A DNA stretch of 64,000 nucleotides, from positions 186,001-250,000 of the forward strand of contig MU404055.1 of the NCBI GenBank assembly GCA_022695795.1, in the 5' to 3' direction. Both the position numbers and the translations under genes were made by a program. The notes below the pieces were generated by a model. That model was not told where the DNA came from. It saw nothing but the letters and a program-made list of their open reading frames with translations, and ran no database searches. Positions 1 through 10,322 of this stretch are shown here, piece after piece. Every line of letters starts with the position of its first letter. The stretch's first letter is position 1. The DNA is from Biscogniauxia marginata (lineage: Eukaryota; Ascomycota; Sordariomycetes; Xylariales; Xylariaceae).

Positions 1-231
1 TGGTCTTGTTGGAAGGCTACCTCTATAGAGGAATTTATTCCTTCAACATGCCAGTTGTATGGAAGCCGTATCACGCCAGCTGAAATGCAAACCCATCAGT
101 CCAGCAATGCCGCGCCTGTATGGTAATCTCTAGTGATGAGGTCTTGTTTATCATCCACCTCTCTCCGCCAGTCTAGAGAGTCACGATGCCAACAGTCATT
201 CCCTCCGCCCCTGTTCCCAAGAAACCCTACT

Positions 232-1905
232 TTACATGACAACACCCGAGTTGGAGGCAATACGCTATGACCGTATAGTCAGTAATAATCCCCACATTAA
301 CAGGAGCGAAGATAAATCCCATAGGAAGTCAGAAATGCCAATCGAAGTTTGCGTCTTCAAGAACAACACCATGAAGTAAGGACGTTGGTGGGATTTCAAC
401 ATAGAAACATGTTGAACTCATTAAAAGTGGATAATTGGAGAAAAACGGGCACGTACCGGCCACAGCTCTGCGGCTTCCTAGTCATGAGTGTTAGTATTTG
501 CTTAGAAATAGTACTTGGTATTTAGGAAGTTTGGGGTAAAATAGGGGGCGATGAGCGAGGATAAGTACAGGCTCGAGACACCTTTCGTAAGGAATGAAGC
601 GACTAAAAAACGTACCTTTCCAACGGGTCCAGTAATAGCAGAGCCCTTCATTTCACCCTTGGGGTTCACAATCTATCCTCTGTCAGCACGAGGACATTGA
701 ATTTGGGAATAGTAATCTATCAACGCAGACGTGCACTTCACAGCCTTATGGCCGTGTACTAGTCCGAGTTGCATGACTTGTGCATAACTTACCACACCAG
801 CGTTGTCCTCGAAGTAGAGGAATACACCGTCGTTACGCTTCCATGGCTTGGACTACGAATTGGTAAGCTCCGTTCGACGCCGGACAGGGATGGTAGCGAA
901 TTACCTGGCGAACAATAACGGCAGGGTGAACCTTCTTTCGCAGTTCCGGCTTGCCCTATAACAGACAGTCAGTATCTTCGGTATTGCGTAGGGAGTGGAC
1001 CAAGCCCCCGTAGCAGGTAAAGGATTCCCTACCTTCTTGACTGTCGCCATCACCATGTCGCTAGCTGGGGTTAGCGATTTCTCTAGAATGGCATTGGCAT
1101 GATGCGACTAAAGGCACAGGGGAAAGCCGTGATTCGAATGCAGGCCCGTGAGCACCCAACCCCCATCTCAGGGGTAAATACATGTTCGAGTTATATAGGC
1201 ACACATGAAAGAAGGTCACGAGATGAAGAACACGTACCCAACACCTTTGCGACGTCAGCATTTTGTTCGGGGAAAATACACAGGATCTTCAAGAACTTAC
1301 CTCCAGCAGGCAACCGGTTGAGACGGGCACCGATTCCCTTGACGGAAATAATGTATAGGTTACGGGCACCGGAGTTGTCTGCCTGTATGAAAGTCAATAT
1401 TCCCATGCCGACCCTAGGATGCTCCCGAGAGCCGTCGCTCAACAAAATCCCCTGGAGTGTTCTATACGGGAGATCGTCGGGAATATCGAACGTCACGTAC
1501 GCAGTTCATGATCGCGCCCCTGCCCGCCTTCGTCAGTCATTTTCACCGTCTTGTAAACTCGAAAACGCGCGTCCGAGCGATTCATATCGTGGTCTGCAGC
1601 GTTCGGGTTCGGGGGAGACACGTACACGGGAAGAGCCAGGGTCATCTTCAACTTGCCACCAGGGGCACCACGCCTGTTGCAGACCGCCTATCAGCCAGAA
1701 TTCTCCTTATTGCACTCGAATTGCCCGGATTTTCCAGCCCCAACTACAGCCAGGTTCGTCTCAGCGTGGCCGTTGTTGGATACTTTCGTCCCGCCCGGCG
1801 ATTGGCATTTCATTTTCCCTTCGCAACTTTTCCAACCAGCCCGAACAAAAAGAAAACCCCCCAAGAATCAGCTGCGAGGAAGCTGACTTACGAGATTTTG
1901 GCCAT
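232..1905 (-). CDS. rpl23: 60S ribosomal protein L23 (uL14), eleven exons
   Basis: Large-subunit cytosolic ribosomal protein uL14. Exons read on the minus strand: 1892-1905, 1626-1673, 1501-1519, 1301-1382, 1238-1244, 1033-1060, 905-955, 793-852, 616-672, 457-477 and 232-264. They total 420 nt, giving 139 aa, the usual family length. The product carries the hallmark uL14 stretches [16 protein letters not shown] (exon 4), [15 protein letters not shown] (exons 6-7), [13 protein letters not shown] (exon 8) and [17 protein letters not shown] (exon 9), and ends SNSGVVM. All introns are GT-AG. Exon 1 encodes only four complete codons (MAKI plus two bases). Exon 5 is 7 nt long and is needed to make the conserved GGVGDMV junction. 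The start is the ATG whose short exon is followed by a perfect GTAAGT donor. No frame damage is seen. Family identity is very secure. The 192-nt last intron (265-456) is the only one with no close constraint on its interior. Confidence 0.96.
1238..1244 (-). other. rpl23: 7-nt microexon of rpl23
   Basis: On the minus strand the bases GTGTTGG are preceded by an AG acceptor and followed by GTACGT. Joined to GCTGGAG upstream and CGACATG downstream they encode A-G-G-V-G-D-M, matching the conserved uL14 segment. Joining exon 4 directly to exon 6 would shift the frame, so the microexon is required. Confidence 0.85.
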
Positions 1906-2860
1906 TGTATCTTTTCACGATCGTTTGCGCTCGGGGGAGATACGGTGTCGAGTCGAGGGTCTGAATATCGTCGGATGCGATCGCTGTTGCGGATTGTCGG
2001 AGGGCGGAAAATTTCGTGTGGGAGAAGGAACAAAAACCCTTAGGGCTGCGTAGGGCGATAAGATCTCCCTGTCGCTTATCTTATCTGTCTCCAGGGGGGG
2101 TCAGATAAGGGGGCAGGGGGTTTCCGGCAAAAGGTGGATCGGCGCCGGGGCCGAGAGGCTCCACCACACCCGTAGAAGTACCACCAAGTACGACTGCGTA
2201 AAGGGAAACTTTCCCGGCAGCTTGGCACCTAAAAACGTTGACAGCCCGCCTTCTACCTATCAGAGAAAGGTGGCGGAGCATCACAGTAAAGAGGTACCTA
2301 TTAAATAAAAACTTAGTGGCAACTTACCTATCTCAGTTTCTTTTCTTCTTAGTGTTTCAGCAGTCTATCTAGAAACAGCACTTAATCATATAAACCCGTA
2401 TATAGATTTTATTTAATATCTAGTAGTTTGTGAGATTGATTATATAAAGAGTTATTTCATCCTAGTCTACTCGACAGAATTTTCGTGTCGTCAGGAGGAA
2501 CCGTAAGGTTTTCGATGAATTGATGCTAGCCCGTGGTTATGCTTTTGAGACTTCGCCCATCGTCGCAACCTTAAAGGAGCTCTAGCTACTACTAACTTTT
2601 CACACCGGTGTATGGTGTATTCGCACTCAACTTTTTTCTAGGGTATATAAGTAGAATCTACAACGGTCCAATTCTTCCAAAAAATTTCTCCCTTTCTCAT
2701 TCCGAAGATATCAACTCATCGATTCTCCCACTTGCTCCATCCGTGTACCAACACAACTCGCAAATACCAAAGGCCAGCTTATCACACGCTACCAATATCA
2801 TTATCATAAGCTCCTCCGGAATCGTACAAGACCGGCTTACCAACCACCCAATCGGTGAAA
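1906..2860. promoter_or_regulatory. Divergent spacer between rpl23 and the MGCC protein
   Basis: Upstream region of two divergently transcribed genes. Near rpl23 it holds GATAAG at 2057-2062 facing CTTATCTTATC at about 2075-2084, a pair of inverted GATA-type sites about 150 bp from the rpl23 start codon. Around 2300-2460 the DNA is AT-rich. Near the right end TATATAA at 2644-2650 lies about 210 bp before the MGCC start codon, followed by a pyrimidine-rich leader. No coding region supported. Confidence 0.45.
2644..2650 (+). promoter_or_regulatory. TATA box of the MGCC small gene
   Basis: TATATAA in a GGTATATAAGTAG context, followed by a CT-rich, AT-moderate leader typical of fungal 5' UTRs, about 210 bp before the ATG at 2861. 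Sequence match only; no transcription start is known. Confidence 0.5.
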
Positions 2861-3091
2861 ATGGGTTGCTGCATGTCCAAAGATGTCAAGGGCAAGGGCG
2901 TCGCCATGTCCGAACCCACCTACGCCCCACGCCCAGCTCGCCGCGACGGGCACTTCAGCAGCTTAGGCGAACCCCATCCTAACCGTGCAGTTAGGACTTG
3001 TGCTTGGAGATCGGAGAGAAGCACCAGGCAATGCTCCTCAGGCTATTCAGCTGCGCCTGCACCACCGCCAGGGTACGGTTATCTGCATTGA
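2861..3091 (+). CDS. Small putative lipid-anchored protein (MGCC N-terminus), 76 aa
   Basis: Not recognised as a named family. The protein begins MGCCMSKD: Gly2 followed by two cysteines is the classical N-myristoylation plus palmitoylation arrangement, so attachment to a membrane face is a fair inference. After a basic KGKG stretch comes a Pro/Arg-rich middle and a Pro/Gly/Tyr-rich tail (APAPPPGYGY). Codons up to about 2990 are strongly C-ending, as in real genes of this window, and the ATG follows GAAA, a good fungal start context. A TATA box lies about 210 bp upstream. The 3' half is uncertain: a GTTAGG donor-like site at about 2991 and a CTCAG acceptor about 50 nt later would give another C-terminus, and the bases just before 2991 look like a branch site and acceptor. 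The unspliced reading is given because it keeps the frame. Confidence 0.5.
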   Translation: MGCCMSKDVKGKGVAMSEPTYAPRPARRDGHFSSLGEPHPNRAVRTCAWRSERSTRQCSSGYSAAPAPPPGYGYLH

Positions 3092-4346
3092 GATACCCCT
3101 TCCCTCCCCCTTCAGTCACTAGACAACAACACAAGGGGCCAGCGGGCATACCGGAATCAAGCCAACGTTCATAATTCCGGCGAATGAATTCACGATTAGC
3201 AAATGTTTTCCCCCTCAGAGCGACGAAGAATCTTCTTCGATTCGCACATCACCACACACACTCTCTCTCTCTGGTCATCGAATGACCGACCCACTTTGCA
3301 TAGCGCACGGCGTTGGAGATCTTCTTTAGGAGAAGCGAAATTTTTGATTTTCTTGGCTTTTTAGCGAGCGATGAGATTAGATATTCGATGAGCTTCACTG
3401 GCGAGCACCAGAGAGATAGAAGGGGGAAACACAATTCAAGGTACCCATGGGCATTGCCGGCCCTTAGTGACTTCTCGAAGCGGTCCAGCCTGCCATAACT
3501 GCCGTGGAGAGAAGGTGGAGTTTAGTGTGACAACTGGGACCTTGAATGAATAAACGAGATTTCAGATCTCTCACGTAGCTCTCTTTCTGCGACTTTTGTG
3601 TGGTGTCGATGTTTTATGAGGAGAATACCGTGAGTGACATGTTTGGATCCGGAAAATGTGACATGCAGTATGATGACAGTCCTAATTGGCGATTTTCTTC
3701 GTTTCCTTCTCTTTGGGAGACTCGGACGCGAGCTTACTGCCATGTTTGTATGCTTTCGTATGCACTAACAACCTACTGGCCAATAGTCGGGGCCCTTGTA
3801 CTCGGAAAAGTACAATACCTCGCTCCGTAGTTTTAACATAGTTGCTGCTCGTTCGGTAGATTGTTTGAAACCTGCCAGTTTAGAGCATTTTGTCTAGGTG
3901 GGAGGAGGTATCGTTGGTAAAGCATGATTTGAGTGCGTTCTCTTACCCAGGGAGCATGACAAGGGTAAAAAGGGAAAAGGAAAAGGAAAAAAGAGATTAT
4001 TTGCGATACGGCTCTGTGGCCTGTCTTTTTGGCATTAATTGCAGTATCCATGGCTCTATTCGTGATCCATGCTCTCCTTATTCACCACTGTCAAAATCTT
4101 CTATCCTATAGAGTGAACTCTCCAGCTCTAATCGCGCCTTCAACTCCGTAATAGTGCTAGCGATCTGAACGCCATCCAATATCGCTCTTCGTGGTATGAT
4201 TGATCGCCATGAGAACCAATTCCTCAACCGGTTCCTCTTTCTAGTTAGGTTGAGGCGTTAGAATAAAGGGATTGGCGATTAAACGCAAGTTAAACGACCT
4301 CACCGTTAAATATGAGAAGGACGTTATGGTTGTGCTTCATGTTGAA
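3092..4346. other. Spacer without supported genes
   Basis: Between the MGCC gene end and the MED18 stop codon. Short open frames on both strands show no recognisable domain or coding bias. A CT-rich run occurs near 3255-3275 and an A/G-rich run near 3960-3995. Nothing else is seen. Confidence 0.5.
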
Positions 4347-5180
4347 TCATGGGGGCCCGCGGCCGGGAATGACTTGGGGCGGCGCTATTCTCGTGTCGAA
4401 AACTCGCCTATCCAGGACCTTGAAGTCGAAGAGCTTCTCGAGCTCCATCTTGATAGCCATCAACTCCTCGCCCGCCTTCTTCATCTTCTCTGGCTGGGTG
4501 TCGTCGGTCACGTTGAGTTTGACGTTCAGCACCCATTTCTGCGCGGGGTCTACCGGCCGCAGGTCTGTCCAGGCGGGCAGGACAGGTACTGGACGTCCCT
4601 GGGACTCCGGCGGTTGGTAGTACCTGCTGAAGACGAACTCGACGTTTCCTCTGACGAAGGAGTAGCTCTCCTGGATGAGCTCGCCCGTGTATCTATCGGG
4701 GGTTTATTAGCAGGGCGTGGGTAGCATTGGATTAGTGGCAGCGCCATCTTACGTGTGGTTGTTATCGGCCAGGATGGTAGGTATGAGTGTCTGTTCTGGT
4801 ATCTCGATTTTCTTCCTCGAGACGAACGGAACATCTCGCAGCGGATCTGGCATGTCGGTCCACCGCAGGGTGCCCTTCAGATTGTTGAAGTCCATGCCCG
4901 CGTCCTTTCCGAAATCCATTTCCGGCGAGACCTCGTACGCAACCTGAAGTACATACGACGAGCGGCTGAGCTGCTTACTGAGCTCATTCCACAGCGGCGT
5001 GAAAGGCGATATGCGAAGGTTGCGCGTGTTCGGCAGGCCTTTGGGCTGTGGCTGGCCAGCGAAGAATAGGATCCGGTAGGTGCTTTTCCGGGCTGTCATC
5101 CAGGTGAGACCCTGGAAGATGGCGCAGGCCCTGTCGAACTCGCTAGCCTTGACGGAGGCTGTGAGAAAAAGCTCGCGCAT
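4347..5180 (-). CDS. med18: Mediator of RNA polymerase II subunit 18
   Basis: MED18 is a head-module subunit of the Mediator coactivator in the nucleus and pairs with MED20. Two exons: 4753-5180 and 4347-4692, 774 nt, 257 aa, within the fungal MED18 range. The start MRELFLTASV, then GLTWMTAR and LFFAGQPQPKGL, is the characteristic fungal MED18 N-terminus. Later segments VRGNVEFVFSRYYQPPE and WVLNVKLNVTDDTQPEKM are the strands of its beta-barrel fold. The 60-nt intron has a GTAAGA donor and ends GATAG; splicing joins HT to YTGELIQESYSF in frame. The protein ends GRGPP. The ATG at 5180 begins the conserved block directly, so no upstream exon is needed. Identification rests on remembered family likeness, not on a search. 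Confidence 0.88.
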
Positions 5181-6535
5181 TTTGAATCAAGCACTTGTCG
5201 ACGTGTTACGTTTGGCTTGTCTTTCTTGGCTAGTTTCCGTAACTTGTCGCTCGTGTTATGATGACGCGGGAAAGCTAGTGAAGAAAGAGATTTGCGGATG
5301 TGACACGTTTTGTCTGTGATGATCAAGTATCGCTGTCACGGTAGTGCAGGTGGTGTCAAGGCAATGCTTGATGTCCTGGTCAATTGACGAAAACACTAAA
5401 GGCGAAGCAAAGGGAAGAGGAAAAGGAAATAGAATATCTAGAACAAGTTGTTAGGACGAGTAAATACATATGGGTGTTCACTCTCTGAGTGAGGGAGTGA
5501 ATGCAATATACAATATGTGTGGTAACCTCTTGGCTATTGCTCCGAGCCGTAATAATCGCTTGGGGTTTGTTGAGATATGAAATACCAGAATTCGGGGTTG
5601 GTGGGCAAATATATATCAACGGCGAATGAGACTGATGAATATCGATGGAGGCGGGAGGGAAGTGAGCTTTGGAGTTGAAACCTGTGTTTTGGCCAGCCTC
5701 ATTTTTACCGAGTAGATGGAGTTGCAGCCCCACTCTGTGCCTAACTAATCCAGTAGGCGCTCCCTTAGGTATTTGACATACATATATACCTGGTAAGTGC
5801 ACCCGCTGCCTGTGGCTTGATAGGGAGCTATAACCACTAGCCTTTAGGTAGGGCTCTTGAAGTGGCCATGATCTGGTATATTGATGGATGACACATACCA
5901 ATTTATAGATAATTTTACCTAGGTATATAATATTTGCCGCAATTGACTTCTTTTAATGCTCTCTAAAATCTTGGCTTTACTTTGTTAATTGCTTACCTCG
6001 CAAATAGTTACTTACCATGATAAATGCCCCCTTTTTCCTATTATTTATTGCGGCTCTTTTTTAAAGACTGCTTTATATGAGACATAAAAATTTAGAATAT
6101 TAAATTATTAAAATTCTACCAATGGCTGGTTTTCTTCTTTTTCCTTCTTCTTCTTTCACAAGAATAAGTCTAGTTGTTTACACTTAAGGGCTGAATGTGC
6201 TACTTAGAGTGAACAATATTCATGTCTAGTCCTAAACTCATACCTTTTGCCGGCTATGGGCCAAACGATTTACAAACTATATAAACCCTTTAAGAAAAGA
6301 GAAATTGAAATAAATAAGAGGAAAGGAAATATATGGGATGCTAGTATTAACGTATAAGTATATCAAATCAAGTGAACTCCCCCCCTATTCTACCCCCCAG
6401 GTAGACTGGCCGAAAAGATTCAAAGGATAATCTCAGTACTGCCAAAACTAGAAACCTATTGTTATTAAGTACATCCCGACCTTTTTCTCTTTCTCTCTCT
6501 CTTTATCTTTGTAAATCATACATAACACTCCATCC
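5181..6535. other. Spacer between med18 and the FAD oxidase relic
   Basis: AT-rich from about 5900 to 6500, with CT-rich runs near 6130-6160 and 6480-6510. A 173-codon frame on the minus strand (5380-5901) lacks any domain or coding bias and is not called. Med18 transcription would start in the left part. No other feature supported. Confidence 0.5.
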
Positions 6536-8276
6536 CTAAACTCTACACATGCGTCCGTCTCGATCAACGCGCCACTTATCCGCCCCGGGCGTATGCGCCG
6601 AGTAGAACACACCCTCGGGGTCGTACTTCTCTTTGGCGCAGAGCAGAGCAGGCCAGTGTGCACCATACAGCTCCCTCCGCCACTCCCGCATGAAGATGTC
6701 CGCCTCATTGCTATACGACCCGCTGTCGGGCGCGACCGTGAGAAGCCGGGGCGCCAGGTCTTCCGCGAACAGGTCGACCTTCTCTTGCATGCGCCGCGGG
6801 CTGTCGTTTTCCCATGGCCACGTCATGGTGACGAGCGCGTGTGCGCCCCGCCACGCCGGGTGCGGCGACGTCAGGTTGTGCGTGCGGTCGGCCGGGTGGA
6901 CAGACGGACGTGCTCGACGTGAGGGCGCCGGCGCTCACGATCCGGCGTATCGTGGCAACGAGCTCTGCGCGGCGGGCCGGGTCCGTGAGGACGTCCCGCG
7001 GCTTGAGGCGGCCGCCTGAGGGCCACTCTTTGGTCGGCTGCGGCGCGGCAAAGTTGTTCGCTACGTGCTCCGAGTACGTGGCCGTGTCGTTGTAGAGCAG
7101 GGGCGAGGGAGTGATCCCTTTCTCGAACAGGTAGTCGGTGAAGGGCTTGAGCATCTGCTCTACTTTGATGCTAGTCTTATTATATACGGAAAAGGGGAAC
7201 AGGCCGAAGTGATCTGGCCCATAAGCATACGTTACATAGGCTCCTTGTTCGGTGAATCCTGATAGCAATGAGTAGAACTTGTCGACCATGTCCCAGAAAG
7301 TCTCAGCAGACATTGAATGAGGGTCGATGTACAATTGGGCAGCACCCATATGCCTATTTGGATACATGTGTACGGTCATGGAGATAACCACCCCCCAGGT
7401 TCCCGCACCGCCACCGTTGAGGGCGTAGAATAGGTCGGAGTTTTCAGTTATGGAAGCCATAATAAGATTACCATCGGCTGTAACAACCTCATACTCCAAA
7501 GTCTGATCCGCGCCCATCCCGAAATGGCCGCTTAAGGGGCTATGGCCGCCCGCTTGAACAAATCCACCAGCAGGGCCAACGCTGGGACAATATCCGCTGA
7601 CCATAACGTAACCATGAGGCTCGAGAGCCTGTTGAGCTTCGAATCCCATCATTCCAGCCCCCATCTTGAAGGCAGGGCCTTTGTAGAATGCAGTGTCCCA
7701 GTCGAGGATCTCGCTCTCTTTAAAATTAGTCATTCTCACGGCAAGACCTCCATTGCCGATCGAACGGCTCCAGAAGTCGTGACCTGTGTTCCGGATGACA
7801 AAGCGGATGTCGTTGTCCCTGGCAAACCCGAGCGCTGCCGTGACATGTTTCACCTCTGTCGCATCTACTGTGTAAGCAGTGTAGTTGCCGATGGTGCACC
7901 GTTTCTCTCTTGGGGCAAAGGGGTCACATGTCTAGCCCGTGAAGTACGCCGTCATGAGAGAAGACGTCGATTCATAACTAGATAGAGATTAGTAATTTCC
8001 AAGCTGCTAGGGAAATTCATGTGACGCACAGGGATCTTACTAAATCCTAACGTCGTCCCATTTAGCTTTTAGGTCTGCACACTTCACCCTGTCGTACGTT
8101 GGGTCGTGACAGACGGCACCGATTGGCCCAACCTTCACCAGCCGGCCACTTACGGTAACATTGAGACTTGTCCATTCGTTCTCACTGGGCCAGCAGTTAT
8201 CTCCAGGCAGGTAGTGGCATGACTACGCCACAGCGTGTGAGATGAGCTGTAGCCAGAGTATGGCAATCCACATCAT
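6536..8276 (-). pseudogene. Secreted BBE-type FAD-linked oxidase, broken by two stops and a frameshift
   Basis: The intact family (PCMH/FAD_binding_4 plus BBE) are secreted oxidases with covalently bound FAD, acting on sugars, alkaloids or polyketides. Exon 1 is 8041-8276, with signal peptide MMWIAILWLQLISHAVA. A 63-nt intron (7978-8040) has a GTAAGA donor and a TTACTAAT branch site. The rest runs to 6536. Readable landmarks are CDPFAPREK, RNTGHDF (FAD histidine region), GYCPSVGPAGGF with the flavin-linking cysteine, QAGGHSPLSGHFG, and the BBE tail NEADIFMREW to KEKYDPEGVFY. Lesions: TAG at 8223-8225 just after the signal peptide, TAG at 7932-7934 just before the TCDPF block, and a one-base frame change somewhere in 6880-6935. 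Both stops sit where relatives commonly have Gln (CAG), so C-to-T at CpA is likely. The frameshift alone could be a sequencing error. The longest clean frame, 6711-7853, would otherwise be mistaken for a complete gene. Confidence 0.8.
7978..8040 (-). other. Intron of the FAD oxidase pseudogene
   Basis: Donor GTAAGA, branch-like TTACTAAT, acceptor CTATCTAG. Removing it joins VRI-Y to YESTSSLM in frame, giving the usual spacing before the CDPF block in this family. Confidence 0.7.
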
Positions 8277-10322
8277 CTTCGTAGCTAACCAAAAGGGCTA
8301 CCACCCGACAGGGACCATTTGGTGCGATGACCGTGGGCTCAGTGTTACAAAAATGGTAGAAGTGGCACAGAGGTCAGTCAACTAGCTCATCTCACTATAA
8401 GAGTGCATGTCGATACGAGGTAAGAATATAAATTTAGACACCACAATTCGAATGAGAGTTCCATTTTGTTAATTCTTTGACAACTCTCTATCTGTGAAGT
8501 TGCAGTATCATTCCAGTTCCACGTTGTGTGACAGAAGCATAACGGAAGTTCGTCTCGCTCAAACAGCTCATATTAAAGGGGTCGTTCCTACGAGGAGACT
8601 CTGGCAAAGCCCACTCACAATGACACCGAATGCTAGATTGACCTTGAAGATCGATTCCTTACGAGGGAGGAGGTGATTGTAGGCAGTGATCTTCTAGTAG
8701 GTTAAGGTAGTTATGTGCGAGATGTAAAAAAGCAAAATGCCTAGTTTGATCTTAATAGAACAACTTTCGGACTAAGCATATGAATATCCTAGCGATGTAT
8801 GATAGCTAGATGTAGGTAGGTAGGTTAAAGTCGTCTATACGGGTTAAGGCACCTTGGACTTCAATTGGCTACCGGCCCCCGTCATTAAAAAGCGAAAGAC
8901 CCAACCACAGCGCTTCATCAAGGACACAATCTCACTAGGAGAAAGTTCCTAATCCCATCTTGATAATTATTCCCGATTTAATCAAGTAAGGATATAGATG
9001 AGAGGAAACGAGATCAATTAAAGTGCCTTTCTTGGTAATTGGCCGTATGTATGTATAGTCACAAGTCGATCCCTGCCTAAAGCCTGCTCTTCATCCGTCG
9101 CCAAGAAAAGAAGTAGAAAGAAACTTATCTACTTAAGCGCCTGTCTTCCTTCCTTCTGGGGTAGGTAGTTACTAGTAAGAGACGAACATCCCATGGCTGA
9201 ACCCTGCATAGTGATCCATATTCTATCTGATATGCCGGTCAACTGGCACGTGAACGGTGCCGTGATTTACTTTTAAAGAACTGCTAGCCATACCTAGCTA
9301 AATAGGAGGAGGTGATGTACCTACCATATGCTAGTAAATCCATTATATTATATAACCTTGCGTGAGGCGACATCTACTAGCCTCGTGATAGTGACTGGTA
9401 GTAACGATAGGATGAAAAGCAATATCGAACTGGGTGATGGACACTTCTAATCGTGAGAACTACAGAAGAATGGCATGGAGAGATGCACGTAACAAGCCAT
9501 GTCCGTGCAGTCTTTAACGCCGGCAGATCCAATGCGGGCGCATGCAGCGAAACGGTCCTTCTACAACATCAGTGGTGGTTAGGGGTGGAGAGTGGAATGT
9601 GACGATCCACAATTGAGACAGGCACACAGAGAGGGAGGGAGCCATTAGGATGGCTTGATTGCCCAGGAACAAGTTGCCATTTTGTGGAGGTAGCTTCCAA
9701 GGACGTCTCATAGCAGCATTCGAGAATCCGCCCTATTAGTGATTCGATGTTGACAGAACATTGTAACATAGTTGATCCATTGTTACTAGCACTTATAGAG
9801 TATGTCAAGCCGATTACACCTCACAACCCATGACGTTGATCGCGGATTATACAAGGCGACTATACTACATCAGATACCGAAACTATAGCCAGTTGAGGCT
9901 CGTCCTGTGACTTAGGAAACCATCCCTCCGAATCACAAGTCTTATCTGAGGCCTTCGTCAATGAAGAGCCATGTCTTGCCCTCTCCCTTATCACGCGACC
10001 GCATGTAAGATAATCGCGATTCTTAATCACTTCCCTGCAATATATTCCTCAATCTCCTTTGGTGCTAGCCCTTGAAGTTGACTGCGGGATACTCCGAGAA
10101 TGTGGAATTCCTTCGCCATTACTACCCAGCCCCCGGCTTCATATCTAGACGCAAATCCCAACAGGTACCTACACCATGGCTCGTCACTCTTTTCCCGAGC
10201 GCCTTTCAGTTAACGGGATGATGAGTGCCCATGATACTTGGTGTCAACACAAAGTGTTATCGTTCCTCTCCGGTTTGTTTTAGCATTTCCCGAGGAACTC
10301 GTCTTCACCGAGAATCAAATAC
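8277..10322. other. Spacer without supported genes, about 2 kb
   Basis: AT-moderate DNA with many short stops in all frames. It holds a TAGGTAGGTAGGT run at 8813-8825 and an AG-rich patch near 9100-9125. Short frames at 9514-9808 (minus) have no domain. No RNA gene recognised. Confidence 0.5.

Noticed and set aside
1099..2043. 314-codon open frame on the plus strand
   Set aside because: It lies antisense to the eleven-exon uL14 gene and has no domain; it is a shadow of that locus and its introns.
5380..5901. 173-codon frame on the minus strand
   Set aside because: Composition and codon use are those of spacer DNA and no motif is visible.
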